Shown here: positions 33,201-44,403 of the stretch, in pieces
Position numbering within the stretch: the first letter of the stretch is position 1
Layout of the letters: each line of letters begins with the position of its first letter
Source: Aspidapion aeneum
Taxonomy: Eukaryota > Arthropoda > Insecta > Coleoptera > Brentidae
NCBI GenBank assembly: GCA_963576565.1
Contig: OY755048.1
Location: 5,480,220 to 5,544,219, forward strand
DNA: 64,000 nt
Reading direction: 5' to 3'
The notes under the pieces: model-generated
Seen by the model: the letters and a program-made list of their open reading frames with translations, nothing else
The model's database searches: none
Told to the model about the DNA's origin: nothing
Translations under genes and position numbers: made by a program

Positions 33201-33848
33201 ACACCCCTGGATATAACCAAAGAATTAAACATTATAATGAAATTAGGGTAAAATGTAAAGGCAGAAAGGAAAATCGTCTTGTTACTTCATGCACTGCAGT
33301 TTCATTTAAATGCAAGGGTTTTCTTACACTGGTCAGTCCTATCCTACCCTTACTGCTGTACCCACCAGGCTGTGAACAACAGTTAACGCAAAAATCGGAC
33401 GAAAATACTAAAATTTTTCTTCCTTACAAATCTTTTTGTAATCGATACATAGGTATATTTTTTCACAAAAATATTGTGCCAAAAGAACCAAAATCTAGCC
33501 GTTATCTTGTGCAATAAAGTTTTTCAAAATCATTTTTATTTATTTAAAAAAAACATGGTTTTTACTTTATTTACTTAAAAAAGACAAAATTCACTTTAAT
33601 CAAAACCCTGCTCATTTGTAGGTATTGTCAGTTGCTATGGCTATGCCAGACGGGTAACATTATGTGACCAGCATCTTATCTTTAAGCAGCTCTTAAGGAA
33701 CAGTAAAGTCACGAAAAAAGCTGACTTAATTTTAACAACACTAAGGAAGGGATAAGTCTGCCTTTACGTTCGGTGCAATGAAATTTTACGAAATAAGGTA
33801 TTCTTTAGGCTAAGAAACGGAAAAAAAAGTCGGTGCGATGGGCCCTAA

Positions 33849-34492
33849 AAGGAACAGAAGGAATATTAGTTTTATTATACTCTCTTTATGAATCACTTTT
33901 TGGTTGTAACACCTCCTTAGGTAATTGGCAATATAAATTACCTTTTTGCAGCCAAATTGATCCTAAAAGCCATAACAGCACCCTCTAAATAACCTTGGAA
34001 CCAAATTAATAAAACCTTGAGTGGTAATAATGTTACTTGGGTAAGTACGTGACCAAGGCACATAAGTTTTCATTGATCTATTGATGAATCGGAAAAATCA
34101 ATCATCAACCTAATAACATTACTTGGAACAAGGCGATAAGTTCTTCTTGTCTCTTAAACCATTGCTATAAGCGATGGTAAGTTAATGGTACCATGGTACT
34201 TACTTTTCTCGTGGACATATCGCCTTGAAACTTATATCTTCGTCGCTTTTGTCTACGTCTTGAAATCCTACGGTCTTCTTGACTGTTCGACAGGTCAAAA
34301 TCGGTTGAAGCTCCAAAAATATCGGGTTATTGTCGTCACTTTTTGACCTGGCAAGACCTGTGGTCATGCCAGGCTCACCTCGGCGTTATCTTAAGTCTGA
34401 AAAACCAAAAACAATGCAATTTACCTTTTGAAAAAATGAAGTTGATGTGTAGGTTTGTCTACATCGAACTATTTTGCCCCACGGCACTTTAT
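33849..34492. other. Unassigned stretch
   Basis: Mixed composition, no ORF over 60 codons with a motif, and no TIR pair seen. Confidence 0.3.
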
Positions 34493-35096
34493 AGGGTGTA
34501 ATTTAAATGATAAAACAAGCTTTAAGGGATGATGAGGAAGGTCACAAGTAGACAAACAGTTCATTTTCAAGTTCTTGGTGATTTGAAAAGTGGGCGAAAA
34601 CTGTAAATTTTAAAAATGACAAATTTGGTAACGTCCATTGATTTTGTGATTCATTATCATTAAAAAATGTTATATTGCTTTTATCTAAAAAATCATAGGT
34701 TAAGAAAATACAGTGTGGCTAAATAACCTTTGCAATGGGTATAAATTTGTTAATTTAATTTATCACAAGTTATTTTTGGAATTAATTTTTGTGAGCCATT
34801 AATAAGCTATTAAAGTAACAAAAAAATTTTAAGATAAACTTTTGTAAATATCTAAAGGCCCGTTAATAAAAACACATATAGCAATATTAACACTACGTTT
34901 ATCTAAACAAAATACCTATGTATATATTTTTGGGAAAAAAAAACAAATTTTTGGTAATAATTTTGAGTATTTTCAATTTGTCTAAATAATTTTAATTGTC
35001 TGTTGTAATTTTTAAGGAAGTTATAATGAAATGTAACAACAAAAATCCTTTTTTGACTCTCCTTAAAGTTTGGTGAATTATTTAAATTACACCCCG
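34493..35096. mobile_element. TA-flanked fold-back element, about 600 bp
   Basis: Left TAGGGTGTAATTTAAAT and right ATTTAAATTACACCCCG are inverted, with a CTTTAAGGxA block further in. Both ends adjoin TATA. A two-base difference at the very ends leaves the exact border uncertain. Interior AT-rich, no ORF. Confidence 0.65.
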
Positions 35097-35263
35097 TATA
35101 TATTATGTAAGTCCAGTAGCTGTAATTTGAGGGTCAATCTTACAGAAGCAATATTTTACAGCCGATCGTAGGTCCGTTTTTTTTTGTTTTTTTATTAAAC
35201 ACGAAAACCACTCCATTTACTATTTATCTATCAAAAAACTATTCTATAATGAAGCTATTTAAA

Positions 35264-35300
35264 TACAGTGGTTGGCAAAATAAGACTATCCTAAAACCGT
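35264..35300 (+). repeat. Solo Tc1-like terminal sequence
   Basis: After a TA, CAGTGGTTGGCAAAATAAGA resembles the CAGTG(G)TGGCAAAA ends of Tc1-like elements. No partner end found, so this is tentative. Confidence 0.3.
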
Positions 35301-35516
35301 ATAAAAATCTATCCCTACTTCAACCATAAAAAAAGAGGTATATTTAAAAATTTTAATCTATTTCTCAGTTCACAAGCTATGGTGAATTTTTTGCAAAATT
35401 TGTTTTTGTAGTTTTAGAAAAAACCGATAGGACCTAAAAGCTTTATAATGATTAAACCCAGACATTTTTTAAGTTGAAAAAATTATCAAAAGTTAAGTCA
35501 ATAAATATTTTTAACA

Positions 35517-36030
35517 GGTAGGGGACAATCCGCCGCGGCTGACTCGACACAGCCACTTTGGCGCGGGGACAAATGCAGCGGTCCGATTCCCCGCGGTGCA
35601 ATTCCCCGCAAAACCTTTTTTTCTTTTTTTAATCCAAATTCACTTACTTTTTTTAATTATTTAATTAATTAAATAGCTATACTGTCCTTTTGTTGGGAGA
35701 TCAAAATCTGTGTAAAATCTTTGGTAAACGTGACCTAGGCCAATTGATGGCAAATATATCCTAACCATTCCAGACACCAACATTTTGTAAACGTCCCCCA
35801 AAAAAAAATGCTTTTTTAATATGTAGTTTTTCCCAAAACTAATTTATAAAAAAAAATAAAAAGACATTTTTTGGAAAAAAAATTTTTTTTCAAAAAAATA
35901 TGTTTAGCATACAAAATAAACAAAATTTTAATCTTAAACCTCGTCGGCGGTAAATTGTCCCCGCGGCAAATCGGACCGCGGCAAATTGTCCCCGCGGCGA
36001 ATCGGCCAGCGTCGAATTGTCCCATCCCCA
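35517..36030. mobile_element. GC-rich TIR element built of CCGCGGGGACAATT motifs
   Basis: Arms of about 90 bp are inverted copies. Each alternates GGGGACAATTYGCCGCGG with CCGATTYGCCGCGG, so the arms are themselves repetitive. They stand out sharply as GC-rich against AT-rich surroundings. The loop between (about 35,620-35,930) is AT-rich. Border duplications could not be fixed. No coding sequence. Confidence 0.75.
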
Positions 36031-36782
36031 TTTTAGGTAAGTATTTCCAATTTTAAAAAACCTATATGTTGACTATCCTTTGTTTAATGGTAATTAAAAT
36101 TTTTGGAAGTTATATAACTTTTACCCCTCTTTCGAACATTACAAGTTTCTTTTGTCTAAAACACAAAGAAATATATTTTTTTAGCTTTTTCTCAAACATG
36201 ACAAAAAGGCCTGTATGTAAAGCCTAAGGAAACCCACCAACTGAAAAAAATTGAATTGGTTACAAGTAAATATTTATTACTTTTTGCATCCCCATTATCG
36301 ATTTAATGTCAGATACAACATTAATTTATTATTGAATAACAAAAATGTTTATCGGAAAAAATGGGGCTCCCTATGGAGTGTATTATTTAGACTACAGTAA
36401 AGAAAAACAAACATTGTTCAAAATGTTTTTAAACATAATCAAACTTGCTTAATCAAAATTTTACAAAAAAAATATATAGGTTGGTATATATTTTACGGCG
36501 TCAGCCATCGTAATGGAATCGACGAACATTGTCCTAAATTTCGCTGAACTTTTACAACTGCGAGAATAGGATAAAGAAAAATCAGAAAATAGTTTTGTTG
36601 AGTCTCCAATGATAACATGGATGCTATTACACAGTAAAAATAACATAGGTAGAATTTTGTACCGTTTTCCTTCAACGTTTAAAAACCGCTCCCAAGCGAA
36701 CCGAGATCAATCTCAAAAAATTGGTCTGTTCGATTTAAGCGTCTGTCCGAAATCTCGCGGGAATCGATAGCGCTTGCTCTTT
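36031..36782. other. Unassigned AT-rich stretch
   Basis: No feature recognised before the T-rich junction at about 36,779-36,784. Confidence 0.3.
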
Positions 36783-36860
36783 TAAAGGCTCGTTTTCATG
36801 TGACAAAAATGTCGCGATTTTAGTGCCATAACACTAAAAAGTCGCGACATTTTTAAACAT

Positions 36861-38386
36861 TTTTTATTTTTTATTTAGTCGGTTTAGAACGTTTTTCTAC
36901 GTTGTCCGACGCCTATTCTCCACCTCCTTCGATCCTGACAATCATCTTCTGTCAGATTTTTTTGACTCATTGATCTTTGGATTGACTGTTGCCATTCTAG
37001 TTTAGGACGCCCTCTTTTTCTGCGCCCTATTGGTTGCCATTCTAGGACCAGCTTTGGTAATCTTTCGTCGTTCATCCGTTGTACATGGCCGTACCATATC
37101 AGTTGTCTTTTAGTGATGTCATCCGTTATGCTTCCTTCGATTCCCATTCTTTCTTTTATGATCTCATTTCTTATGTGATATTCTCATTGATCTTCTTATT
37201 GCATCCATTTCGACACTTTCCATTTTTGTTTTGTATTTTTCTGTTACGTGACAAGTCTCTATTCCATACAACAGCGTGCTTTTCACCATTGTTTCATATA
37301 TGTTAAATTTTACATTCTTTTTTATCTCTCTGCTCCATAAAATACTGTTAAGACATCCAATAACCTTTTTTGCTTTTACTATTCTTTTTTCCAGTTCTTT
37401 ACAGTCTGTTCCTGTCTTATCAAATGTGACACCCAAGTATACATACTCATTGCATGGAGATATTACTTGTCCATTGTCTAGTTCTAACTCACTGGATTCG
37501 TTTCCAATACATAAGTACTGTGTCTTGTCCACGTTCACTGTTAATCCCCACTTTTGGTATTCTTCCATTAACTTTCTCATCATATACTCCATATCCTCTT
37601 TATCATTAGCTACAATTACTTGGTCGTCAGCAAACTGTAGTGTGTATATGGTAAATCGGTCGTTAAGTTGTATTCCCATGCCGTGCACTTTCCGTTTCCA
37701 GTTTTTTAGAGCTACTGCGATATATATTTTAAAAAGAGTTAGAGTTGTCTTAAGCCTTTTGTTACCAAGAATTCTTTTGAAAGTCGATTTCCAATTTTAA
37801 TTTTAGATTTTGACCCTTTGTATAGTTCTTTTATCGCTTTTATGTATGTATGATTGATATTAGTCTGCTCTAGCACTGTCCATAGTTTTTCTACTGGAAC
37901 GGTATCATATGCTTTTTGTAGGTCCACAAAGGTAACATGAGTCTCTATATTTCTGGCGCTCCTTTTCTCAATTACTTGTTTAAGACAAAAAACATTATCA
38001 CTACAAGATCTGCCTGCACGAAACCCACTTTGCTCTTCTTCTTCTTGTTCATGAAAATCCTTCTCTATTAGATCTCTAAGAATCCTACCGTACAATCTAC
38101 TGAGAGTACTGGTTACTGAAATTCCTCTGTAATTGTTGCAATCCAGCTTGTTTCCTTTTTTGTGTATTGAGGATATGAATGCAATTTTCCAATCATCAGG
38201 TACTGGATGTCCGTTTATGCATTGATTGATAATATATGTGAGATTTTCGATTAGTTTCTCTGATTCATATTTGAGCATTTCAGCATATATTCCTCCAGGT
38301 CCGCTAGCTTTTCCGGATTTAAGCTTTTTAATACTATTTTTTATCATTTCTTTTTCGATGATTACTTCCTCTCCGTGTACTTCTAT
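36861..38386 (-). mobile_element. RTE-like LINE copy, minus strand, 12-bp target duplication
   Basis: Flanked by ATTTTTAAACAT at 36,849-36,860 and 38,387-38,398. It is 5'-truncated within the ORF, and its 3' end is an AT-rich run beside the left target copy. It belongs to the same family as 30,814-32,739 and 38,543-39,160. Confidence 0.9.
36884..38386 (-). pseudogene. RTE-like reverse transcriptase, three open pieces
   Basis: Read on the minus strand: the piece to 37,739 carries KLKSGKASGPGGIYAEML, FISSIHKKGNKLDCNNYRGI, QSGFRAGRSCSDNVF and FVDLQKAYDTV. The piece 37,688-37,164 carries FADDQVIVA (FADD at about 37,623-37,634), WGLTVNVDKTQYLCIG and YLGVTFDKTGTD. The piece 37,147-36,884 carries QLIWYGHVQRM and RRKRGRPKLEW. 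Breaks fall near 37,700-37,740 (missing bases around the GC-CISPTLF block) and near 37,150-37,165. It is better preserved than the plus-strand copy at 30.8 kb, keeping an EEEEQ stretch that the other has lost. The endonuclease is absent by truncation. Confidence 0.88.
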
Positions 38387-38542
38387 ATTTTTAAACATGC
38401 AAACTTCAATGTCACGTTGTCGTGGCAACAATTTGAAGCCGTGGCATTAGTGTCGCTATATCAAAATCATGTTGATCTTTTTGTGACATTTTACTAGTTC
38501 CACGCAACATACCTCGTGAAAATAGCAGTGCCGCATTGTCGT

Positions 38543-39160
38543 GACAAGTAATATATCCATGCCATGAGTATGTATACTTGGGTGTCACATTTGATAAGAC
38601 AGGAACAGCCTGTAAAGAACTGGAAAAAAGAATAGTAAAAGCAAAAAAGGTTATTGGATGTCTTAACAGTATTTTATGGAGCAGAGAGATAAAAAAGAAT
38701 GTGAAATTTAACATATATGAAACAATGGTGAAAAGCACGCTGTTGTATGGAATAGAGACTTGTCGCGTAACAGAAAAATATAAAACAAAAATGGAAAGTG
38801 TCAAAATGGATGCAATAAGAAGATCAATGAGAATATCTAGAACAGATCACATAAGAAATGAGATCATAAAAGAAAGAATGGGAATCGAAGGAAGCATAAC
38901 GGATGACATCACTAAAAGACAACTGATATGGTACGGCCATGTACAACGGATGAAAGACGAAAGATTACCAAAGCAGGGCCTAGAATGGCAACCAATAGGG
39001 CGCAGAAAAAGAGGGCGTCCTAAACTAGAATGGCAACAGTCAATCCAAAGATCAATGAGTCAAAAAAATCTGACAGAAGATGATTGTCAGGATCGAAGGA
39101 GGAGGAGAATAGGCGTCGGACAACGTAGAAAAACGTTCTGAACTAACTAAATAAAAAAAA
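38543..39160 (+). mobile_element. RTE-like LINE copy, plus strand, C-terminal third
   Basis: The open frame 38,578-39,141 covers VTFDKTGTACKELEKR through QLIWYGHVQRMKDERLPKQG to RIGVGQRRKTF and the stop. It is followed by an AT-rich tail ending in ATAAAAAAAA. It is heavily 5'-truncated and has lost the FADD block. No clear target duplication is visible. With the minus-strand copy at 36.9 kb it forms an inverted pair of about 600 bp. Confidence 0.85.
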
Positions 39161-39290
39161 TGTTCCGTGGAACTAATGTTAAAGTCACAAAAATATCAAC
39201 ATGAGTTAAAGTTTGCGTTTAAAATGTTGCGACTTTTAGTGTCATGGCTCTAAAACCGCGACATTGTTGTCACATGAAAACGAGCCTTTA

Positions 39291-41394
39291 TTTTTATTTT
39301 TTTTTATTTTATTTTATTGTGTAATTTACAGAACAAGTTCCAATAATCGATTACAAAAATTTACTAACTAAATAACCATTCTTGCAATAAATGTATAATA
39401 ATATAAAAAAGTCAACAAAAAAGCAAAGAGAACTCCTTTGCACATTGCACATAATGTACCTAATGTTTTCATTTACAAACCGGCCGGCGCGCGGACCGGG
39501 CGGTGGTAATTTTGATAACACACTAAACTAAAAGATATTTTCTTCCAATGAAATTAGTTCATTTTCCACTTTTATTCTAAATATTTTTAAATTGTTTATA
39601 CTAAAGAAGTTGAAATCAAGTAAATTTCCGAGAGAACACATTCGGTATAATGGGGAGCTTAAACCTAAGTTAGTTCGAGGTTTCGGATAAACAAAAATAT
39701 TTCTTTTTCTTATGTTTAAATAAGGGTTACAATTAAAACTTATTTTTGATAGTAAATGAGGATTGTCTATTTTATTACAAAGTAATTTGTAAAGAAATAA
39801 AACTGTTGCAATTTTCCGTCTAAACTCCAAAGATCTAAATTGAAATTCAGTAAGAGAGGTTTTATAGCTAAGATTATATATATATTCACCATGTTTTTTG
39901 TAATACAAAAATCTTAAAAACTTTTTTTGAACCTTTTCTATAGCATTTTTGTAAGTTATATAGAATGGTGACCAAATTATTCCAGCATATTCCAATATGC
40001 TGCGCACAAAAGAATTATAAAGCATTTCTAGTGTCAATATCTTATTAAATCTAAATGAATTTCTAATTATAAAACCTAACATTCTGTAAGCTCTATTTAC
40101 AATATTGGTGGTATGTTGTTCGAAGCTTAGTCGGTCATCGAATGTTACTCCCAGATCTTTGCACTCTGTTTTTTTATTTAGATTTTTATTATTTATTTTA
40201 TATTGAAAAGTAATTGTTTTGTTTTTCTTTGTTATTGACATACTATAGCATTTTTCAATATTAAATGACAGGCGGTTTGCCAGGGACCATTCATAGACTC
40301 TATTGAGATCATTTTGAAGTAAGATAGCGTCTTGTTCATTTTTTATCTCCTTATATAATTTAAAATCATCAGCAAACAAGGCACACAGGGAGTCCTGAAC
40401 GACCCCTGGCAGATCGTTTATCAATAGCAAAAAGAACAGAGAGAGATTTTGCAACAAATTCCCTTGATTCCTCTCCCTTATATACAACATATTGTTTTCT
40501 ATCTGATAGATAGGATGCAGACAGTTTCAAAAGTCTATCGGACAGTCCAAAAGAGTGCAATTTTTGTAGCAGAACGTCATGGTCTACTTTGTCGAAAGCT
40601 TTACTAAAGTCTGTAAATATGACGTCCATTTGTCTCTTATTTTCAATGATTTGACTTGCCTCTTGTACGAAACACATAAGATTTGTTGCTGTTGATCTTT
40701 TAGGCAAGAAACCGTGTTGCTCTTTACTAAGACAGGGATAAACATGATTTAAAATTTTTTCATAAATAATAAATTCAAAAATCTTGCTGGGTACACAGAT
40801 AAGTGCAACTGGCCTATAGTTTTGTATATCTTCTTTGCTACCATTTTTGTAAATTGGGCACACTTTTGAGCGTTTCCAAGACGTAGGGTAGGTATTTGTT
40901 TCTAATATCAAGTTGTAAATAATCTTAAGAGGTTGTATGAGAAACTGTATGCATCCTTTAAATATATAAAGGGGAACCAGATCAGGGCCCAAAGACTTTT
41001 TTGGTTTAAGTTTTTTTACAGCTTTTAATATATCTTCGTCGTGTATTTTGTCAATATCTAAGCATGAATTAGTTAATATTTGTCCAGAAAAATTTATTGT
41101 ATTATATATTGCTGTTTCTTGACTGTATACGTTTAGAAAGTTATTTGCAAAAGCTTCTGCTATGCTTTGATAATTTGTAAGTCTCTCCCCACCATATAAC
41201 ATAGTTTCGGTAGAGGAATCAAAGTTGGTTTTGTTCTTTGAGACATACGACCAGAAGTTTTGAGAGTTACTAGATATGCTATTTTCGATTTGCTGCAGAT
41301 ATACACCATGTGCATTTTTTATGTCTTGTTTAGTTTTTGCCTTTAGTCCTGAGATAGACAGCAGACAACTTGGACGAAATAACATAAATATACG
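39291..41394 (-). mobile_element. CR1/Jockey-superfamily LINE, degenerate
   Basis: Two overlapping minus-strand frames (41,385-40,369 and 40,490-39,528) give one RT polyprotein. A 3' untranslated region of about 200 bp follows, then an A-rich tail (T-rich as written at 39,291-39,322). The 5' end is truncated near 41,394. The tail is interrupted by the TIR element at 36,785-39,288, which sits at a TA within it. Confidence 0.75.
39528..41385 (-). pseudogene. Non-LTR reverse transcriptase, one frame break in the palm
   Basis: The N-terminal part has QNFWSYVSKNK, LKPKKSLGPDLVPLYIFKGC, KVCPIYKNGSKEDIQNYRPV, KEQHGFLPKRSTATNL and FTDFSKAFDKVDHDVL. The second frame carries LLINDLPGVV, the catalytic FADD (about 40,365-40,376), LSFNIEKCYSMS, KDLGVTFDDRLSF and ILEYAGIIWSPFY, ending in LISLEENIF. 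The break lies around 40,370-40,490, where the expected GVPQGS-LGPLLF block is garbled. No apurinic endonuclease or gag-like ORF is present. Clade (CR1 or Jockey) is inferred only from motif style. Confidence 0.85.
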
Positions 41395-41530
41395 GGTAAG
41401 TTTTGCTACGCAAAATCACCTGATTGATTAAAATTTGCTTCGCAAATTTATATTGTTTCGGATTTGTTTTGCAAATTAAATTTAATTACAAATTTGCTTT
41501 GCAAACTTCATTTAATACCCATTTTAAAAC
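41395..41530. repeat. Cluster of TTTGCTTYGCAAA palindromes
   Basis: TTTTGCTACGCAAAA, TTTGCTTCGCAAATTT, TTTGTTTTGCAAATT and TTTGCTTTGCAAAC occur within about 110 bp, each a short imperfect palindrome. They lie directly upstream of the truncated LINE end. Confidence 0.5.
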
Positions 41531-42240
41531 TGTTGCAGCATTTAATTTCGCTAAACTTCTTACCTGCGGAGAGATTTTGTATTTAAATATCTACAAAAAG
41601 ATGTCAAAATATATATTGATATTGTGCAATAATATTTTGAGAATTAATTTGGGATTTTATCAATTTTATTTAGTATTTTATCTTGTATGAAGTAAAAGTA
41701 CTTTATTAATTAGATACTAAACAAAGTTGTAGTAGTTTTCAATGACTTTTAACACATTTATTTGTATAGATCGACCCCATACAACTGATGTTATTGGAGT
41801 TTTTTAAAGGGCCAAATTTCAAAATTATTAATATTTGGATCGTTTGCAAATTTTTGTCCCTACTTGAACAAGACGTTAGAATCTGATTACAAAACATGTG
41901 TATTTGATTCCTCGATATCTACTTAATTGGATAAAATAAATATAAAATTTTAAATACAAATAACAACATTATAAAAAACAAATAAATATGATAGCTCAGG
42001 GGTTTCGGACAATTACATATCTGGTTCGGACAATTACATAGGCAGATATCTGATAAAACAGAAAGGATGTGAGGACTACAATAGTTTAATTTTAACAAAT
42101 ACTGAACAAAATACAAAATTATAATAATAAGTTAAGAAACAGTATCGTTTTTCTTTATATTATTTATTTTTTCTTCATCTGTTAGGTAGCCATACAATAA
42201 GTCGAATCGATTTCGAACCGCTTTTTGATTTCGCTATTGG
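41531..42240. other. Unassigned AT-rich stretch
   Basis: No element recognised. A 12-bp unit (GGTTCGGACAATTACAT, imperfect) is repeated at about 42,002-42,040. Confidence 0.3.
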
Positions 42241-42254
42241 ATATAGAATTTCCT

Positions 42255-42600
42255 GACAAAGGTTTTTTTGTGCGGTTTTCGTACATGCGCGGTAAAAACT
42301 TTGCGGTTTTTACCACGCAAGTCCCAAAGCGTTAATGGGCTGCGCGTGGTATTTTAGCGCGTTAATAGGCTACGCGGTAACTTATTCTATGCAGTTAAAT
42401 TCTTGCGTGGTATTGGGCTAAGCGATTTATTATCTTTGTGCGGTAAAAGCTTTGCGCGGTATTTATTTGCGCCGTATTTTTGTTGCGCCGTTTTCATACG
42501 TAGGTGGTAAAAACTTTGCACGGTATTTATAGGCAGCGCGATTTTTAACTTTGTGTATTGTGGACGGTATTCGGCTTCGTGGTTATTGCGTATGCTGAAT
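42255..42600. repeat. Interspersed TGCGCGGTAAAAACTTTGCG repeats
   Basis: About ten imperfect copies of a TGCGCGGTA/TTTTGCGCGG motif, alternating with TAAAARCTTTG and GTTAATRGGCT blocks, fill about 350 bp. CpG-rich within an AT-rich context. No period is strict. The ORF at 42,387-42,611 is a by-product. Confidence 0.6.
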
Positions 42601-43580
42601 TTTTTGCACAATAAAGACGCAACTAAAAATCACAAAATTTTTACTCATGTAATGAAAATTTTAAGTGCAGAAATCTCAAAAACTCGTGATCTGAGCGCAT
42701 CAAAACAGTATAACTTTTTTACTTAGAAATGATTACAAAAATCATATTTTAAATAAAAACCGGTATACATCGAGGTACAAAAATGTTATATCACTGTTAG
42801 TGTAAGGGTGGGGACCCAGAGAACACTCTGTACAATGTACACCAAATTTTTTACCGGAATGAAATTGCTCATTCCAAAAAATTCCGTAGTCCGAATTTAA
42901 AACAAAAAATATTATTTTTCAATCGTAATGAAGAAATAAAGTTAAACCCTGTATCTCGGTTAATATCAACTTTTCAACAAAAACAAGTGTAGCTAAATCT
43001 TAATATTTTGATTCAAGGAATCTACAGTTGTAACATGTACCATTAGTTCTGGAACACCTTGTATAATGTAGTCCAAAATAGCTAAAAATTCGTGTTTCGG
43101 ACTTACAACAAATTTGTTAATTGTAATATAGGATTTTTTAAAGGTTTGGTTAGTTTGTTTGCCGAGACCTTTTGCCAGAATAGCCATTTTTTGTTTATTT
43201 CGAACACTATCGAAGAAATATCACGTTTCGGACATTACAGATTTTTCGTGTACAGCAGTTTACGCGAACTTGGCGGGGCATTGCCACACAGTGGTTTAAA
43301 ACGGTTAAATTTCGGAAAAAAGTTAATATCTTTAAGAGTATATCACATAAACTTGAAATTTTGTACACATATTCAACACATATTTACCAATTTAGTTTAG
43401 CTAATTCCCCTCTCTTCTCCCTAGCAGGGTGTAGGGTAAAAATTGTGTAATATAAATAAAAAGGTAAATAATTACTCAATATTACTAGCAATGTTTACTA
43501 ACTTAGTAACCATTGTTACTAGGTTGATTGATGATTGTGTTTTCAAACAAACTACTTCCGCCCTCCATTTTGTCATGACA
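42601..43580. other. Unassigned stretch with MITE-like scraps
   Basis: GGAACACCTTGTATAATG near 43,050 and a CTCTGTACAATGTACACC segment near 42,827 resemble ends of mariner-type MITEs, but no complete pair is seen. ORFs show no motif. Confidence 0.3.
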
Positions 43581-43592
43581 TAGGCGTACTAC

Positions 43593-43716
43593 GGGGGGGG
43601 GGGGCATGGATGCTCCTCAGCCCCAAGGCCCTCGCAGTCCCTTAAATTTCATTGTGGAATCAAACATAAAGTACTATTATTTTTGTTAAATTATTATTTA
43701 GACCCCCCCCCCCTTA
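43593..43716. repeat. Paired G12 and C11-12 tracts about 100 bp apart
   Basis: A run of about 12 G near 43,593-43,605 and a run of about 12 C near 43,703-43,714 are complementary and could pair. The flanks show only weak inverted similarity. Confidence 0.5.
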
Positions 43717-43894
43717 AGGAATCTGGCAATTTCTTGTCGCCTACTTATTCCTATATACTTAATAAATTTATTTAGTGTGGTCAAAAGTAAACAAATTAAT
43801 ATATTTTTTACAATAGGAAGTAATCCACAAATTTATATCTTAAACTCAACAAGAAGAAAAAACTCTTTATGTTAAAAACTATCCCACCAATGTA

Positions 43895-44401
43895 CAGGGT
43901 CACCGTTTATAAAGTTCCACATTACTCATGAAACTACATAGATTTTTGCTACATTTTCAGTTTTTTTCTTAATCACACTCCACAGGCTACGTAGGAGGTT
44001 CTTTTTTTGCAGCAGAACATCCTGTATGTTTTTTTAAAATTTTAAAATAGATCATATCTGAATTCTTAAGCGGTTCTTGAGTAAAATAACAAATAATTTG
44101 CCATAAGGGCATTGTGTTAGCCAAGGAAAAATAATATAGCTAATTCTTTGTTAAACACATTGCTTTCTCAAGACAATGGTGAATAAGAAAGAAAAGATCT
44201 ATCAAAAAATTTAAAAATATACAGGGTGTACTATTAAAGTAAAGACCCAATGGCCATCTTGCTTGTAAGGTGTGATTTAAAAAAAAGTTAAACCGTAATA
44301 AAAATATTAATTATTTCGTGAGTAATTGACTTTTTGACTTATCCTTTTCTGCCAAATAACAAAAAAGTTTTCCAAGTGGAACTTTATATACGGTCACCCT
44401 G
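43895..44401. mobile_element. TA-flanked TIR element, 507 bp
   Basis: CAGGGTCACCGTTTATAAAG TTCCAC at the left is the inverse of GTGGAACTTTATATACGGTC ACCCTG at the right, with TA on both sides (43,893-43,894; 44,402-44,403). No ORF. An additional end-like CAGGGTGTACTATTAAAG occurs inside at about 44,223. Confidence 0.75.
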
Positions 44402-44403
44402 TA

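Larger units (their letters stand above)
30741..33845. mobile_element. PIF/Harbinger-like TIR element with nested LINE
   Basis: Ends GGGCCCATCGCACCGACTTT (left) and the inverse of the same 20 bases (right) are flanked by TAA (30,738-30,740; 33,846-33,848). GGGCC-type ends and 3-bp TWA duplications are the hallmark of PIF/Harbinger. Without the nested LINE (30,814-32,739 plus one duplicated target copy) the element is about 1.17 kb. No Harbinger transposase or Myb-like protein is recognisable; a small Pro/Ala-rich frame contains a pentapeptide repeat (33,141-33,200). Confidence 0.8.
36785..39288. mobile_element. Long-TIR DNA element with two nested LINEs
   Basis: Ends AAGGCTCGTTTTCATGTGAC and its inverse are flanked by TA (36,783-36,784; 39,289-39,290). 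Each end contains an internal hairpin (TGTCGCGATTTTAGTG...CACTAAAAAGTCGCGACA). Pairing resumes beyond the left LINE: TCATGTTGATYTTTTTGTGA and CTAGTTCCACG at 38,490-38,510 match inversely at 39,165-39,205. Without the LINEs the element would be about 350-400 bp, a MITE. It lies in the T-rich tail of the LINE at 39,291-41,394. Confidence 0.8.

Noticed and set aside
35816..36056. Opposed ORFs with RQIGPRQIVP / GRFAAGTICRG repeats
   Set aside because: They are translations of the repetitive CCGCGGGGACAATT arms.
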